The translations under genes were made by a program, and so were the position numbers. Positions 1-12,040 of a stretch of DNA of 64,000 nucleotides are shown here, piece after piece; position 1 is the stretch's first letter, and each line of letters starts with the position of its first letter. The stretch comes from Sphagnum compactum (lineage: Eukaryota > Bryophyta > Sphagnopsida > Sphagnales): assembly GCA_965153455.1 (NCBI GenBank), contig OZ234502.1:661267-725266 (forward strand), in the 5' to 3' direction. The notes under the pieces were generated by a model. That model did no database searches. It saw only the letters and a list, made by a program, of their open reading frames with translations, and was not told where the DNA came from.

Positions 1-59
1 ATTTTTTCCAAGAGGTTGTGGTTTAAAACTACTTGGAAAAACATTATACAAAGGCATGA

Positions 60-400
60 TCCTAACATGGTTTTGGACAACCATGTTTCTATTTCTATCA
101 TGTTTGTGTCATGTTTCGAAGGTTTCTAAATTTTGATATTCCTGTAGTTTCAAAAAATATGTTTCTTACATGTTTCTTACATGTTTTTGTCATGTTTCTT
201 ATAGGGTCCATAAAGGTTTGTTACAAGCTTCTTACATGTTTCTTAAGGTTTCTGTCATGTTTCCCACATGTTCCTTTTTCATGTATAACAAGTTTCTATA
301 AATTTTTCTTTTATGTTTCAATATTCAAATCTTTTGTTACTTATCGAGCTTTGTGAGAGATGGTTTATAAATTGTTGTGGTAAAATTTTTACCATGTTTC
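60..400. repeat. CATGTTTC-rich low-complexity tract
   Basis: The octamer CATGTTTC and close variants recur at irregular short spacing through this stretch, mostly as TTTCTTACATGTTTC-like phrases. Open frames here are phenylalanine- and cysteine-rich by-products of the repeat and show no protein motif. I read it as decayed simple-sequence DNA. Confidence 0.5.
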
Positions 401-810
401 AAAGGTTTCAAAACATATTTATTTATTTATTTTTCACATTCCAAGGGTATGTTCTAGATGATTTTTCGAATCAATACAATAAAGTCACTAATGTAACTAA
501 GTTGCAAAACTTCACCCAATGTGCTTGGATGTTTGAAGGTAAGTTGAAGTTAACCCTCAAATTGTCTAGGAACGCCCAAGGGTTATGGGAGGAGCACTTC
601 AATAGATAACAAGGTTTTGTTCACCAAAAACATGTTTGGAATAATGGTGAATAGATAGCAATTGGATGTTTGAAAGCAATGTATCAAATAAACCACAACA
701 TTTCCTTTAAACATCCACCTGCCTTTTGTTAATCATTGTAAAGTCTTTCTAATAGAATCTATACGATCAAAACCAAAAACATAACAAATCTATGTACAAA
801 ACAATTATTT

Positions 811-1018
811 TAAAACATGGGTTAAAACCTAAAGCAAATGGTATCTAAAAATTGCCATTCAATTGGATAGTTGAAACATGTAAATATAAATAGAAAACCT
901 TTAAAGATGTTGAAACATGGGTTAAACCTTGAACCAAATAATATTTGAAAATTACCATTCACTGGATAATCAAAACATGTGTAAATCAATTTAAAACCTA
1001 CAAAGATGTTGAAACATG
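811..1018. repeat. Two tandem copies of a ~100-bp unit
   Basis: The unit beginning AAACATGGGTTAAA recurs about 100 bp later (near 813 and 913). Both copies contain a TACCATTCA-like phrase, then GGATAGTTGAAACATG or its variant, and end in AAAGATGTTGAAACATG. The copies differ at many positions, so the duplication is old. No coding signal. Confidence 0.6.
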
Positions 1019-1280
1019 TAACTGGAACATGTTTTGAGTGTAGTTCGTCATGTTTTGAGTGTTACATTTCGTTGAATCACCTTGCGTAACTAGAAACAAA
1101 AATGGAACCCATACTTCCCTTGTTTAGGAATGTTGCCACTTACATTTCAACAAGACTACTCTCAATGCACTTGGATGTTTAAAAGTAACATACAAAAAAA
1201 TTTGAAACATTATCTAGGAACACCCAAAAGTTGTGGGAAAAGAATTGCAAGATTATAACCTAGTACCCATACTCAATAAA

Positions 1281-1575
1281 CAAGTGGATTGTTGCAAAAA
1301 AAATGTTTAAAGAAACAAAAAAATTGAAAACCCAAACAAGGAGGAAAATGAACAAGAAGATAACAAGAAGATAACAACAAACAACAAGACAATGCAAACC
1401 CAACAACGCGGGAAATGAACACAATACAAGTGGATTGTTGTAAAGAAATGTTTACAGAAACAAAAAAAATCAAAAACCCAAACAATAAGCAAAAAATGAA
1501 TAAGTAAAACAAGAAGACAACAACAAAGAACATAACAATGCAAACCCAAACAAACAATGCAGGAAATGAACACAA
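1281..1575. repeat. Two tandem copies of a 146-bp A-rich unit
   Basis: CAAGTGGATTGTTG begins the unit at 1281 and again at 1427. Both copies run through an A-rich stretch with AACAAGAAGA phrases, AATGCAAACCCAA and GGAAATGAACACAATA. The overlapping minus-strand frames of 88 and 125 codons are translations of this duplication and carry no recognisable domain. Confidence 0.7.
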
Positions 1576-4500
1576 TAGAAGCAATAAACCTGTCCTTTTT
1601 GCAAGCAAATATTCGATGTGCAACTTCTCAACTTTTGACACATGTGTCAATCGCTAGAAACAATATAGAAACTAATATCCACGTGCAAACATCAAGCAAC
1701 CTCAATAAGGTGAAACAAGACATGCTATTGGTTCTTAAGATTATTTATACACAACACTGTTATGCTTTGAAAGAAAAAATGAAAGTGAAGAAAACTACGA
1801 ATAAGAACATGATGAATGATTTAGTATGGGTGAAAAAACAAAGCTTCCCTAACGCCACCATGAGCTCTTTTTGTTATCAAAACTCTAAGTAAATCTTTGG
1901 CAGAAGAATGTCAATGAAGACATTAGAATTCGACGAAAAAATACACAGCAACTATGCAAAGTTGAAAAAGGTTGAAAGGTCATGGATGGATCATGGGGCA
2001 TGGATGGGGATCGCATGGGGTTGAAACATAGCTCTTGAAACCCGCGTTGAGCCGCCTCAAAGCATGACATGTTTTTATGTTAGTTTACTCTGAGGTCCAT
2101 GTTGCCCATGTGTGGAAACCCGCACTAAGCTGTCTCAAAGCAAGCGACACATTTATGACTTGTCGTTGAAATAATGTCAGGGTGAGGTGTAGTGTGGAGC
2201 TCGCTTTAAAATAAAGACTAGAAATCAATCAACACCAATATATTCTAACTTATTGCCATGTTCACCATTGCCCACATATTGTAAGTACTCAATCTACTTT
2301 CATTGAAATTGGCCTACATTATCAAGTTTGGCCTTGTTATTAGAATTTATCGGGACCCACCAAGGTTTTTTTGGGCTTGGGGACATTAAAACCAAGTTGG
2401 TCCTTTTGACACTTAATCAATTTTATTGCCATAGAATCAACCCAACGTGCCAATTTTGGGGCCGACACATTCTTTAGCATTTAACTTGCAATCTTTTAGC
2501 ATTCCAATGATGTTCCTTGCCTGTAACACCAAATAATGGGCTGTAGACACCGAATTCTACACTCCAAGCTCACATTAATGGGCTCACCCAAGGCATGTTT
2601 ACTTGGCAAAATCCACCATCTATAACCCACTCTTTAATAGAGAAAGAATAAGGGAGGTTGATTAGGCATTCCTTCATGTGTGATTCTCTAGCCTTTAAAT
2701 TGAATCAACCATTAAAAGGAACCTAATGGGCTGACTTTTTACTGAGGGAACCTTACTATTTAAGTCAGGAAACGAATCCTTTGTGCCTAGTTCAAGAAAT
2801 ATAAAAATACTTCGATAGTATTGGTGAATTGAATACCCATGATTTGGATCTCTTATATATATTTGCACTAGTCTATTTGATTTGGGTTGTTTTGCCTCTC
2901 CTATAAAATCTTTTTCCTTAGTCTTGCCATTCTCCACCAACGTATAAGCATTTTTTGTGCCATTTTTTGCATCAAGGACATTATTGTCTAACCTATTCAT
3001 TGGGAGTCTTGAAATTGGATATTGTAACTAAATCATCTCTCTACAATTGAAAACACTTAGGCAAATGAAATCAACCCTTTCTTTTTACATTGGCACAAAT
3101 GTGAATGGTATGAAGATTAAACTCAACATGCATAGGAAAAGCCAGAACACCACAAATGCGTACAAAATGAAAACATCATTAAGAAAAAGGGGAGGAAAAT
3201 TAAACTTGCTAGGCCAAAAATGCTTCTTCAGCCAACAACCAAGTAGGTTCAAGATCACATCTCAAGCCATAGTGAAGTATTGACATAACATCACTCACCA
3301 CCTCTTGCTCCACATGTTGGATTTGGTAGTTCTAAAGTATCCCATCAATTGCATGTAATGCCATTTGCTTCAAAGAATATAGTTTCCCATTTTGTTTTTA
3401 CCTACTAAACCTTCTCACTTATGAATGCAGGGTAAGACACCATGCACCTTGTGATTACACATAACACCCAATGTACGACACACTTTGTGTTTTAAGTCTA
3501 AGTGATTGCAACATAGAATCACACAAGTGCAAGAAATCCACCTACAAGATCAATTATTAACCAGTTCAATGAACTTACCACATCATCTTCCATAATCTAG
3601 TGTAATTGAAGCCTCATTGATCAGTTTGCAACCTCCCATAGATATGCTAAAATTTTCCATGTGAATGTCCTTTGGAACATTCGCTTCTCCAATACCCCCA
3701 TGATTTACTATAACAACAAGCATACCCTTACTAGCTTCATGTGCCATAACAACATGGGCTTCATAATTTGTCTACTTGTTCGTACCAAAAGAATATGAGG
3801 GTTATTCCACTTCATTCCCACTATCTATCATCTCTTTAATATCAAGTAAAAGAACACCCAAACAAGAAGAAGAGGAGGATGATTTTATGCACAATGCCTT
3901 GTTGATGAACAAAATTTGATAACTTTGAAAACCCAAAGATTTGATTCCTAGACTAATGCACAGAAAGAGAACATAATCATTGTTAAACAATTGGTGTGAT
4001 TCTAGAACAATTTGAAGTTCCACCTTTGAGATTCAAATCTATATACAAGTATGACAAACTTAATAGTCTTTAATGTTCTTCTTTCCTTCAACATTGTTCG
4101 ATCTTTGTAAGATCTTGTTTTGAGATTAAAGGAAGAATTTGCAACTCTTCTGATTTAGAGGTGTTGTCAACCATTATCAATCTTTCTAACTTGCACAATG
4201 TTGCAACCATTTTTCTAAAACCTTCTTCAGTTTTTTCCCCTCTTCGTGGACTGAATTTTTCCACAAGCTTTACGCATACTTGACCACATTAGATTCCTTG
4301 TTAAACACCAAGGTGCGAACACTCAAGAATAGTCTCATCAAGATGTTCCATTAAAGCTCCAAAGCCAAAATGTGTTCTTGTCATGTCACAAGTTGCACGC
4401 AATACCATTCTCGAGGAAACATTCTGATACATCTATACACATGATTGTTTGGCATCATCTAGGTACAAAAGCAAGAATCTTTTATACAAGTGCAAGGATC

Positions 4501-5284
4501 TTACCGTCCATGCATCATATGAAGCTCATCATTTATGCAAATTGATCTAATGAAGTTGGAGCCTACGACCTCAAACACTTCATCTCCCTTCCTACTGAAA
4601 TCGAAGGTTTTGTTTTGGCACACTAATGATGTACTCATGGATCGTGGTATCCACATCACGAGTTCTATCTCTTGTACCACACACATGCGCACCGGAATAG
4701 TCGACATGCATTGGCATCTTCTTCTTTCAACGCCATTTTGATGTTGATGTGATTCTGGTGCCGATGTGCATTATTCATAAAAAACGAACATATTATTCTT
4801 TAGAAAGCATGAACTATCTTTAAAACTTTGCAGAATTTTCATACCTTGCACTCAACCTCTCACCTTATGACGAGTACTTGACATTTTGATCATGTGCAAA
4901 AAGAAACCAAATTACTACGAGTGTTGGGTCCTCCTATTATACCCCAAAAAACGTTTATAGATGTTCAAATGGTTTCAACCAAGTGTCGTGCAGTTATTTG
5001 ATTTTTCAAATAACCACCAATTCTAGTTCTTTAAATGTTTCAGAATCAAAGAACCACCCAAAGAACCAGCAGTTTTATGTCTCATCTTTTCAAAATTTTC
5101 AATTTTTTTGAGAACTGTGATTACGTACCAAAACCAGTTTTTAGAGATTTTCACCCCTGTCAGGTAAGTGGGTTTATACCTGGGTTGATAACCAGTGGAT
5201 ATCTGTAGCAGATTCTAATAACCTCCTAATACTGGTTTTAACCCTTAACCCATTTATATGTGCTTTGGGTGAATTAACACCTAC
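1576..5284. other. Gene-poor AT-rich stretch, no gene recognised
   Basis: Only short open frames (about 110 codons or fewer) occur on either strand, and none shows a protein motif, a plausible splice chain or a family resemblance I can name. The sequence looks like degenerate intergenic DNA. Confidence 0.5.
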
Positions 5285-6017
5285 ATTCGAGTTTGGTATC
5301 ACGATATAATTGTCAAGAAGAATTGGTTGCTTCTAAGCATTATGGATATTTTTGCAGTCTTAGACTACATTAGGGACTCTTTTGGATATAGCACAACTTC
5401 ATTTTTTTTCATGTCAAAAGTATGAAACCTCGCATCTTCTTGAGTGAGGCTAAGAGGAGCCTGCACAAAAATGTTCAAAAATGAACCAAAAAAAGAGGGA
5501 CAAATTGTGCTATATTCAAAACGTACAAGATTCCATAAATATCAGAAAAACAAATTAAAAAGTTGCAAAACAAACAATACACAACTTTGTTTTGCAAAAT
5601 ATGGGATGAGAAATTGTAAAGCTAGTTGTATTTCATGTGAAGAAGCACATTGTATTATGAACAGAGAAGCTTGAAGAAATGGTGAACTATGGATAAGAGT
5701 TTTTGCAAATATTCTTATAACAATAAATCCACTGAAGTTAGATTGAGATATATATATATATATATATATGAAAATTCTTCCCTTTGACTTACATATATTG
5801 AAGTACAAGAGTCCAACTTTCAGCAAAGGTTACATGATAACATCTGCTACTATTTGGGACAAAATTGGAGAATATGAAATCATTCAGAACTTGATTGGAA
5901 CATGTTGGGAATATCAAAATCTTTTTAAAATATCAAACGACCCCTTTTCCCTGGCTCTCTTGCTGCAATTGGAGTTTGGTATCATGATAAAATTGGTTGC
6001 TTCTAACCATTATAAAT
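5285..6017 (+). repeat. Dispersed repeat family A, copy 1
   Basis: This block shares phrases in the same order with 9,700-10,290, 11,035-11,285 and 12,548-12,720: a TCTTCTTGAGTGA phrase, ACACAACTTTGTTT, a TATATAAGTA-like phrase, CTTTCAGCAAAGGTTAC, GAGAACTTGATTGGAACATG and a run ending in ACCCCCT. The phrase GGTATCA...AATTGGTTGCTTCTAA occurs near both ends (5,294-5,337 and 5,975-6,006), so the copy may be bounded by related ends. No coding capacity was recognised, and I cannot assign the class. Confidence 0.55.
5748..5769. repeat. (TA)n microsatellite
   Basis: Uninterrupted TA dinucleotide run inside dispersed repeat family A, copy 1. Confidence 0.9.
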
Positions 6018-6302
6018 ACTAGTCTGAACCCCGTGCCTAATGCACAGGTGTGTAAATAAATGAACATTAAATAAAACTGATGTTTTCTTGGGGGTAGAAT
6101 AGGCACAATTCTATGGTGAATTGCATGGTGAAAATGCCCAGAGATCTATTTCCAAAATTATTTTGCAGATTTTATTGGAGTATAATATCTCTGGGGGGCA
6201 GATTAAGAACAAACCGGAGTGGTCTGAATCGACAAATTACATTGTGTAATGATCCATTATTCTGCCCTGATCATTGTCCTCAAACCTGTGAATGTCGAGA
6301 TT

Positions 6303-6660
6303 GAACATTCTGGATAGGTTGGTTACACACTGGAATGGGTTTAATTCCCTCCCCCATTCAACATTTTGGATAAGTTGGTTACATTACTGGAATGGGTTTG
6401 GTTCCCTCCCCTCATTGAACATTCTGGATAAGTTAGTTGCAAAACTGGAATGGGTTTGGTTTCGTCCCCCATTGAACATTCTGAATAAGTTGGTTACACA
6501 CTCGAATGAGTTTGGTTCCCTGCCCCATCGAACATTCCGGATACGTTGGTTACATACTGGGATAGGTTGGTTACGTACTGGAATGGGTTTGGTTCCCTCC
6601 TCCCATTGAAAATTCTGGACAGGATGGTTAAGTACTGGAATGGGTTTGGTTCCATCTTCG
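6303..6660 (+). repeat. ~57-bp minisatellite, first array
   Basis: About six units run GAACATTCTGGATAAGTTGG, a TTACACACTGGAATGGGTTT phrase, then a pyrimidine-rich CCCTCCCCCATT tail. Unit starts lie near 6304, 6359, 6416, 6474, 6530 and 6608. Spurious open frames with repeated WNGFGSLP-type peptides come from this array. Confidence 0.8.
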
Positions 6661-7107
6661 ACCCATTTGAGTGCATAAGTAGAACCCGAGGGTTGTCGTC
6701 CTCTACTCCTGCTGGGTTTGTACATAATATAAACTCCATTACAGGGGAGAATGGGTGACTGCTGCAGTAGGAGGAGGATGGGGAGTCACAGAATACCTTC
6801 AGCTGGATTGGATGGATGACGGGACGGAAGGATGGATGGATGAACCCCGTGGCTAATGCACAGGTGTGTAAATAAATGAACATTAAATAAAACTGATGTT
6901 TTCTTGGGGGTAGAAAAGGCACAATTCCATGATGAAAATGCACAGAGATCTATTTCCAAAATTATTTTGCAGATTTTACTGGGGTATAATGTCTGTGGGG
7001 GGCAGATTAAGAACAAACCGGAGTGGTCTGAATCGACAGATTACATCGTGTAATGATCCACTATTCTGCCCTGATCATTGTCCTCAAACCTGTGAATGTC
7101 GAGATTG

Positions 7108-7512
7108 AACACTCTGGATACGTTGGTTACACATTGGAATGGGTTTAGTTCCCTCCCCCATTCAACATTTTGGATAAGTTGGTTACATTACTGGAACGGG
7201 TTTGGTTCCCTCCCCCCATTGAATATTCTGGATAAGGTGGTTACATTACTGGAATGGGTTTGGTTTCGTCCCCCATTGAACATTCTGAATAAGTTGATTA
7301 CGCACTTGAATGAGTTTGGTTCCTTGCCCCATCGAACATTCCGGATACGTTGGTTACGTACTGGGATAGGTTGGTTACGTATTGGAATGGGTTTGGTTCC
7401 CTCTTCCCATTGAACATTCCTAGACAGGTTGGTTACACACTGGAACGGGTTGTATTTGGTTCCCTCCTCCCATTGAACATTCTGGACAGGTTGGTTACGC
7501 ACTGGAACCCCG
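7108..7512 (+). repeat. ~57-bp minisatellite, second array
   Basis: Same unit as in the first copy of the duplicated block, again about six to seven units. It ends at the third occurrence of the GAACCCCGTG motif. Unit-by-unit differences follow the first array closely, which fits duplication of the whole block rather than independent expansion. Confidence 0.8.
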
Positions 7513-7594
7513 TGCCTAATACACAGGTGTGTTATTTCAACAATGTTTGGTTCATGTTTTAGTTTTTTTTTTCAAAACTTTTATCTTTTTTGCT

Positions 7595-8345
7595 TTTTTA
7601 AATATGTTTTTTGTTTTTATTATTATTTTGTATAATAAAATAAAAGTGTTTCTTTTTCAGTTTTGTATTTTTGTTTATTTGGATGCAAGTTTGAAGTTTG
7701 GAGAAAGAAGACACACCTCATTCTTTTTCAAGTAGGGTTTTTCTTCATTATTATAAGTTTTATTTTTTCTTGTTTTCTACTCTTTATTTGTTTTCTTCTT
7801 TTTTGTAATTTTTTTCTTTTGAAATGATTTTACTGTATTTCCCTTTCATTGTTTCATTTGTTTCCATTCCTTTTTTATAGTTTTTGTGTTTTTACTTTTT
7901 TTGTGTTTATGTTTGTTTCATGTTTTAATTTTTTCTATTCTTATTTTGTCTATCTTCATTTTTTTCTATTTTTATGCGTTTATTTATTTATTTAGTTTCT
8001 ATTTTCTTTTCAAAAAAATTCTAGTTTTTCTAATATGTTTTATAATAAAAATAATTTAAAAACTTTTTTATTTTTGTTTGATTAGATGCAGGTTTGAAGT
8101 TTGGAAAAAGAAGACAAACCTCATTTTTTTTTCAAGTATGGTTTTTTTTCTCTTTCTTTTGCTCTGTTTGGTTTCTTATTTTGTCATCACTTTTTAAATT
8201 TTCTTTTAAGATTATTTTACTCTATTTCCCTTTTTGTTTCATGTTTAAGTGTTTACAAAAAGTCTCTAATTGTTAAAGTGTTTTTCTGTTTTTATTTTTT
8301 TTCTAGTTTTTTCCCTTTTTTAAATATATATTTGTTCTGTTTGGA
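7595..8345 (+). repeat. T-rich direct duplication, offset ~403 bp
   Basis: A T-rich segment is present twice. The clearest anchor is TTTGAAGTTTGGAGAAAGAA (near 7690) and its near-copy beginning near 8093, each followed by GAAGACA, CCTCATT and a TTCAAGTA phrase. Upstream of each lies TATAATAAAA and a TATTTTTGTTT phrase. No gene; phenylalanine-rich frames reflect the T bias. Confidence 0.65.
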
Positions 8346-8603
8346 TGTGTTCATCCATTGAAGAGCCCTCAGGAGCAGGCTTTCCCCTATATTTCATAAC
8401 TTTTATTTTTGCTGCATGGTGATATCATTGGAGTACCTTACTACCTTGGAAGCTTTGACACTAATTATATGATTTTTATAAATTTTGAAATTAAAAAAAA
8501 TTGGAAGAAATAAATCATTTCAAGGAAAATATAGATTCTTTTGAAATATTAAGGATTTTTTTGACGTGGAATATTTAAAATAAAATTATTTATTTGACAG
8601 ATA

Positions 8604-9235
8604 TATGTTGAAGCTGTCCCCTCTACTACAATAATCAGAAATCCACAATGGGGTTCAGAATCTTGGTGTTGAATGGAAATTTATCCCCTTCCTGTTGCGC
8701 AAACCATAGGTAGGGTGTTCTTAGGAAAAGTTATTAGTCCAGGCCAAAAATAGTGGCAGCCAATTTTAGGAATAGATTTTCCATGCAACCAATGAGAAGT
8801 CGTGTCATGCAGTGAAGGGGCCTCCCTTTTTGCCTTGTGGGTGGAGGGAGGGGGGGGGCGGAGAGGAAGGGGATTTCTTTGGCAAGTTGTGTTTGGTGTG
8901 GAGAGTGGACTGTCCACTCTTCAATTTCCACTTGGACAGTAGATAGTCACCCTTTCCATGCATGCTTTGTCAAATGTTGTCCTCTTTTCACCCCATTTAA
9001 GCCGGATGACGGGATGGATGAAATGTCCGTCTGGCTTAAATAGACGAACGACGGTATGCAAGAAATGTTCGTCCGATAATAGACGGAGGACAGGATGCAT
9101 GAAATGTCCATCCGATAATAGACGGATGACAGGATGCCTGAAATGTTCGTCTGACTTAAATAGACGGATGACGAAATGGATGACATGTTCGTCCGGTTGG
9201 ATGACGGGACGGATTAAGGGAAAGCTTCATTTCTC
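8604..9235 (+). repeat. Left arm of a large inverted repeat pair
   Basis: From GTTGAAGCTGTCCCCTCTAC onward this arm matches the reverse complement of 12,056-12,553. The shared part includes a 78-codon frame on opposite strands in the two arms (minus strand 8,681-8,917; plus strand 12,239-12,475) with near-identical translation, a G/C homopolymer run, and a terminal minisatellite of GACGGATGACAGGATGCATG-type units. The left arm has more minisatellite units than the right. It ends in GGGAAAGCTTCATTT. The conserved frame is proline-rich and matches no family I know, so I do not call it a gene. Confidence 0.8.
9000..9215 (+). repeat. ~40-bp GACGGATGAC minisatellite
   Basis: About five units combine GACGGATGACAGGATG, a TGAAATGTTCGTCCG phrase and a short ACTTAAATA or ATAATA linker. 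Related fragments lie at 6,810-6,845, 11,325-11,425, 11,680-11,745 and 12,060-12,165. Confidence 0.75.
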
Positions 9236-9699
9236 CTTTACTATATATAATAATTAGAGGCATCCTTAAAGTCCTACTAAGTTTAGACCAAAGTTTTTAT
9301 AAAGTTTGGCGGGGTTTCATCACTTAAAACTGGTTTCATTCCCCAATGTGATCACAAAATAAATATGTGAGGTATCTGTTAAGTGAGCATAGTTTTTAAA
9401 AAGTAAGCGTCAGGAGTAGGATCAGGAGCATAAATTGTACTTGATTTGTTAAAATCTAAACCTAGTTAAGAGCAGACAGAATGTTGCAACGAAGGGGGAT
9501 GAGGAAATATTTTACTAGGCATGAATTTCCTTTTATCACTAGCAGAGCTGGTTTTTTGAGTTTCAGGCCCCCTTTAAAACTAATGTACTTTGCAGCATTA
9601 ATGATGTGCGTTCACCCTCTGTTTCAACCAAACTGGAGGTCTTCGCCTCCAGTTTCGCAGACTTTACGATATCTTTGTTGCATCCTTAAAACTCAATCA
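9236..9699. other. Spacer with one perfect hairpin, no gene recognised
   Basis: No coding signal. The notable structure is a perfect 10-bp hairpin at 9,630-9,655: AAACTGGAGG, the loop TCTTCG, then CCTCCAGTTT. A UUCG-containing loop on a G/C-rich stem would be stable in RNA, but nothing else suggests a noncoding RNA gene. Confidence 0.5.
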
Positions 9700-10290
9700 G
9701 GGACATTTGGATACAGCAAAAATCGTCCCTTTTGTGTGTGTTGTAAACATGAACCCCATATCTTCTTGAGTGAAACTTTAAAAAAGATCAAAAGTGGACA
9801 AGGAAAAAAATCACTACTTGTACTTTCTTCAAAAGCGTGCAAGATTTTGTAGAAGCCTTTAAAGGTTGAAAAGCAAACCAGACACAACTTTGTTTCCAAA
9901 AGTATGGCATGCAAAGTTGTAAAGCTGATTGTATTTTATATCGTCATTGAAGCAGCAGCTTGTAAATTGTATTGAAGTAGAGAATTTTGAAAATGGTCAG
10001 CCATGGGTAGGCTAAAAGGTTTCACAAATATTTCAAAATTTCCAGTAAACCCCATAGTTAGAATGGGAAAAGGAAAAGATTAAGATTATCAAAACCCGTC
10101 CCTTTGGCCCACATATATAAGTAATGAGTACAACCTTCAGCAAAGGTTACCTGATAACATGTGATGCTGTTTGGGACAACTTGGAGAACATGAAATCATT
10201 GAGAACTTGATTGGAACATGTTGGGAACACCAAAATCGTTTAAAATGTCAAACTGACCCCCTCCCCTGACTCACTCTGATTTTATTTTTT
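9700..10290 (+). repeat. Dispersed repeat family A, copy 2
   Basis: Shares ordered phrases with 5,285-6,017: CATATCTTCTTGAGTGA, ACACAACTTTGTTT, GTAAAGCTGATTGTATTT, a CAGCAAAGGTTACCTGATAA phrase, GAGAACTTGATTGGAACATG and CAAACTGACCCC. It also carries ATGGTCAGCCATGGGTA, which is found again in the 11-kb copy. No coding capacity recognised. Confidence 0.6.
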
Positions 10291-11034
10291 TGGGTGGCGA
10301 ATTTTTCCCATTTTGCAAAAAAAAGAAAAGGGGCCAGCAACATCAACAAGGCTTGTTTTGGAAAAAAAATTCAAATTTCACTCAATGTTGAATTTTCTAA
10401 TATTATAATCACCAGATTTCCGCAACAGCCTCTAAGAGGTAGCCACGATATTAAAGGCTTTAAACAATTGGACACCTTCATATGTGGTCTTTGGCTTACC
10501 CTAAACCCTAAAACCCAAAGATTCTATGGAAAGATGGAGTGCCTCCCTGTTTGGCCCACCTATATAGGTGCCATGTTTGGATTTTGGTGCCGTCCTGAGC
10601 TTAGGTCGGTGCCTTTTGCCCTTGTCTTTTTGTGGGTGTGTGATTCTTCATATGTGTAAAGTAGAAGGATGAACAAAATAACTTATATACACAAACACTT
10701 GTCAAATGCTAAGCTAAACTAACATGAGTGAGAGAGTCTCTTTCCAGGCTACTAGTTCTGTACTCTTTCACTGGTGGGTTCCAGGAAGAAGAAAAAACAA
10801 CCACAACCACTTTTGTGTGTCTATTTGTGCCTATGCAATTTATTTTTTAGTTTTTTGCTATTCCCAATGAAATGAAATTTGGGCAAAACATATGGGATTA
10901 AAGCGAGGTGCTATTGGGAACGCCCTTGAGGAACACAGTGGAACCTGACTGGAACCCATTGAGAACTTGAAGGGTACATGTGGGGAACAAAGGAAAAATG
11001 AACAAAATCCTCCCCCCAGAAGCTGGTTATATTT
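10291..11034. other. Gene-poor stretch, no gene recognised
   Basis: Contains a 121-codon plus-strand frame (10,294-10,659) with no domain, signal or plausible exon partner, flanked by repeats. I treat it as noncoding. Confidence 0.45.
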
Positions 11035-11285
11035 TATATCAAGCTGTTTTTGAAGCAGCATCTTGTAAGTTGTATTGAAAGCAGAGAAAATACGTCACGC
11101 CATTAAAGCAGCACCTTATAAGTTGGATTGTAAGCAAAGACTTTTAAAAAAATGGTCAGCCATGGGTAAAAGGTTTCACAAATATTCCAAAATTTCCAGT
11201 AAACCTGATGAAATTAGAATGGGAAGAGGAAAAGATAAGATTATCAAAACCCTTCTCTTTGGCCCACATTATTATATATATTAAA
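11035..11285 (+). repeat. Dispersed repeat family A, copy 3 (partial)
   Basis: Contains GCAGCATCTTGTAAGTTGTA twice in diverged tandem form, then ATGGTCAGCCATGGGTA, GGTTTCACAAATATT and CCAGTAAACC in the same order as the 9.7-10.3 kb copy. It is truncated before the AACTTGATTGGAACATG part. Confidence 0.6.
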
Positions 11286-11445
11286 GGATTATTACATATA
11301 GTAAAGGAACAATGAAGCTTCCCCTGAAGCCGGACGAATGAAGCTTCCCCTAAATCCGTTCGGATCGGACGGACATTTCCTCCATCCGTTCGACCCGTCC
11401 ATCCATCCGTCCCGTCATACAGGGAAGATGGCATCATACAGGGAA
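11286..11445 (-). repeat. End fragment of the GACGGATG repeat family
   Basis: On the minus strand this carries the GACGGATG-type phrases, then GGGAAGCTTCATT and CCTTTACTATATGTAATAAT, matching the end of the 8.6-9.2 kb inverted arm. The AATGAAGCTTCCCCT phrase is present twice here, 24 bp apart. Confidence 0.6.
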
Positions 11446-11469
11446 GAAAATCCTAGCAGAAATAAATAA

Positions 11470-11490
11470 CCCCCCCCCCCCCCGCCCCCT
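11470..11490. repeat. Poly-C tract
   Basis: A run of about 13 C, one G, then a further C run. A tract like this is prone to slippage and sequencing error, so its exact length is uncertain. Confidence 0.8.
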
Positions 11491-11492
11491 CA

Positions 11493-11670
11493 TGCCCGGC
11501 CCCAGGGGGGGCACCCCCAAGATTTACTGTACAGAGGACGTGGTCTTTTTCTTTTCATTTTCTTTTTCGTTCTCTGTTTTCGGTGTTTTTTTTTGTTTAT
11601 AATAATAATAATAAAATAGAAAAATGAAAAATAATCTTATATATATATATATATATATATAAAGTTTTAA
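11493..11670 (+). repeat. ~180-bp direct repeat, copy 1
   Basis: Begins TGCCCGGCCCCA and contains AGATTTACTGTACAGAGGAC, a CTTTTCATTTTCTTTTTCGT phrase, (ATA)n and a terminal (AT)n run. The second copy starts at 11,837 in the same order, 344 bp downstream. Confidence 0.8.
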
Positions 11671-11836
11671 TTTTTTAATTCATCCATCCCATCAGCCGTC
11701 TATTTAAGCCGGACGGAGATGGATGTCTATTTAAGCCGGATGGGGTGGGTTAGGACCGGCAAAGACCCAGCAGTTTTAGGTGCATGTTTGATTTATTTTA
11801 AACACACACCTGTGCGTTAGACACGGGGCACAAACT

Positions 11837-11988
11837 TGCCCGGCCCCACAGGGGGCACCTTGAAGATTTACTGTACAGAGGACAAGGTGTTTTTCTTTTC
11901 ATTTTCTTTTTCGTTCTCTATTTTCAATGTTTCTTTTTGTTTATAATAATAATAATAAAATAGAAAAATGAAAAATGATCTTATATAC

Positions 11989-12030
<42 letters not shown>
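11837..12030 (+). repeat. ~180-bp direct repeat, copy 2
   Basis: Matches 11,493-11,670 through the TGCCCGG start, the TTTACTGTACAGAGGAC phrase, the T/C-rich middle, the ATA run and the TA-rich tail (11,995-12,028). It lies between two copies of the CACACCTGTGC motif, which is the reverse complement of the motif bounding the 6.0-7.5 kb block. Confidence 0.8.
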
Positions 12031-12031
<1 letters not shown>

Positions 12032-12040
12032 CGTCAAATA

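Larger units (their letters stand above)
6022..7530 (+). repeat. Tandemly duplicated ~0.7-0.8 kb block
   Basis: The block opening with GAACCCCGTGCCTAATGCAC begins near 6026, again near 6841 (one base changed) and again as a short remnant near 7505. The first two copies stay alike through ACTGATGTTTTCTTGGGGGT, ATTATTTTGCAGATTTTA and GTGGTCTGAATCGACA, then enter a ~57-bp minisatellite. The first copy carries about 150 extra bases, rich in GGATGGATGA, at its end. No protein family is recognisable, and the frames on both strands are minisatellite translations. Confidence 0.8.

Noticed and set aside
6292-6943. Open frames on both strands with repeated WNGFGSLP-type peptides
   Set aside because: The frames follow the ~57-bp minisatellite on both strands; length and repetition come from the DNA repeat, not from selection on protein.
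10294-10659. 121-codon plus-strand frame
   Set aside because: Lies between dispersed repeats, has no motif, and contains low-complexity lysine runs from an A-rich tract.
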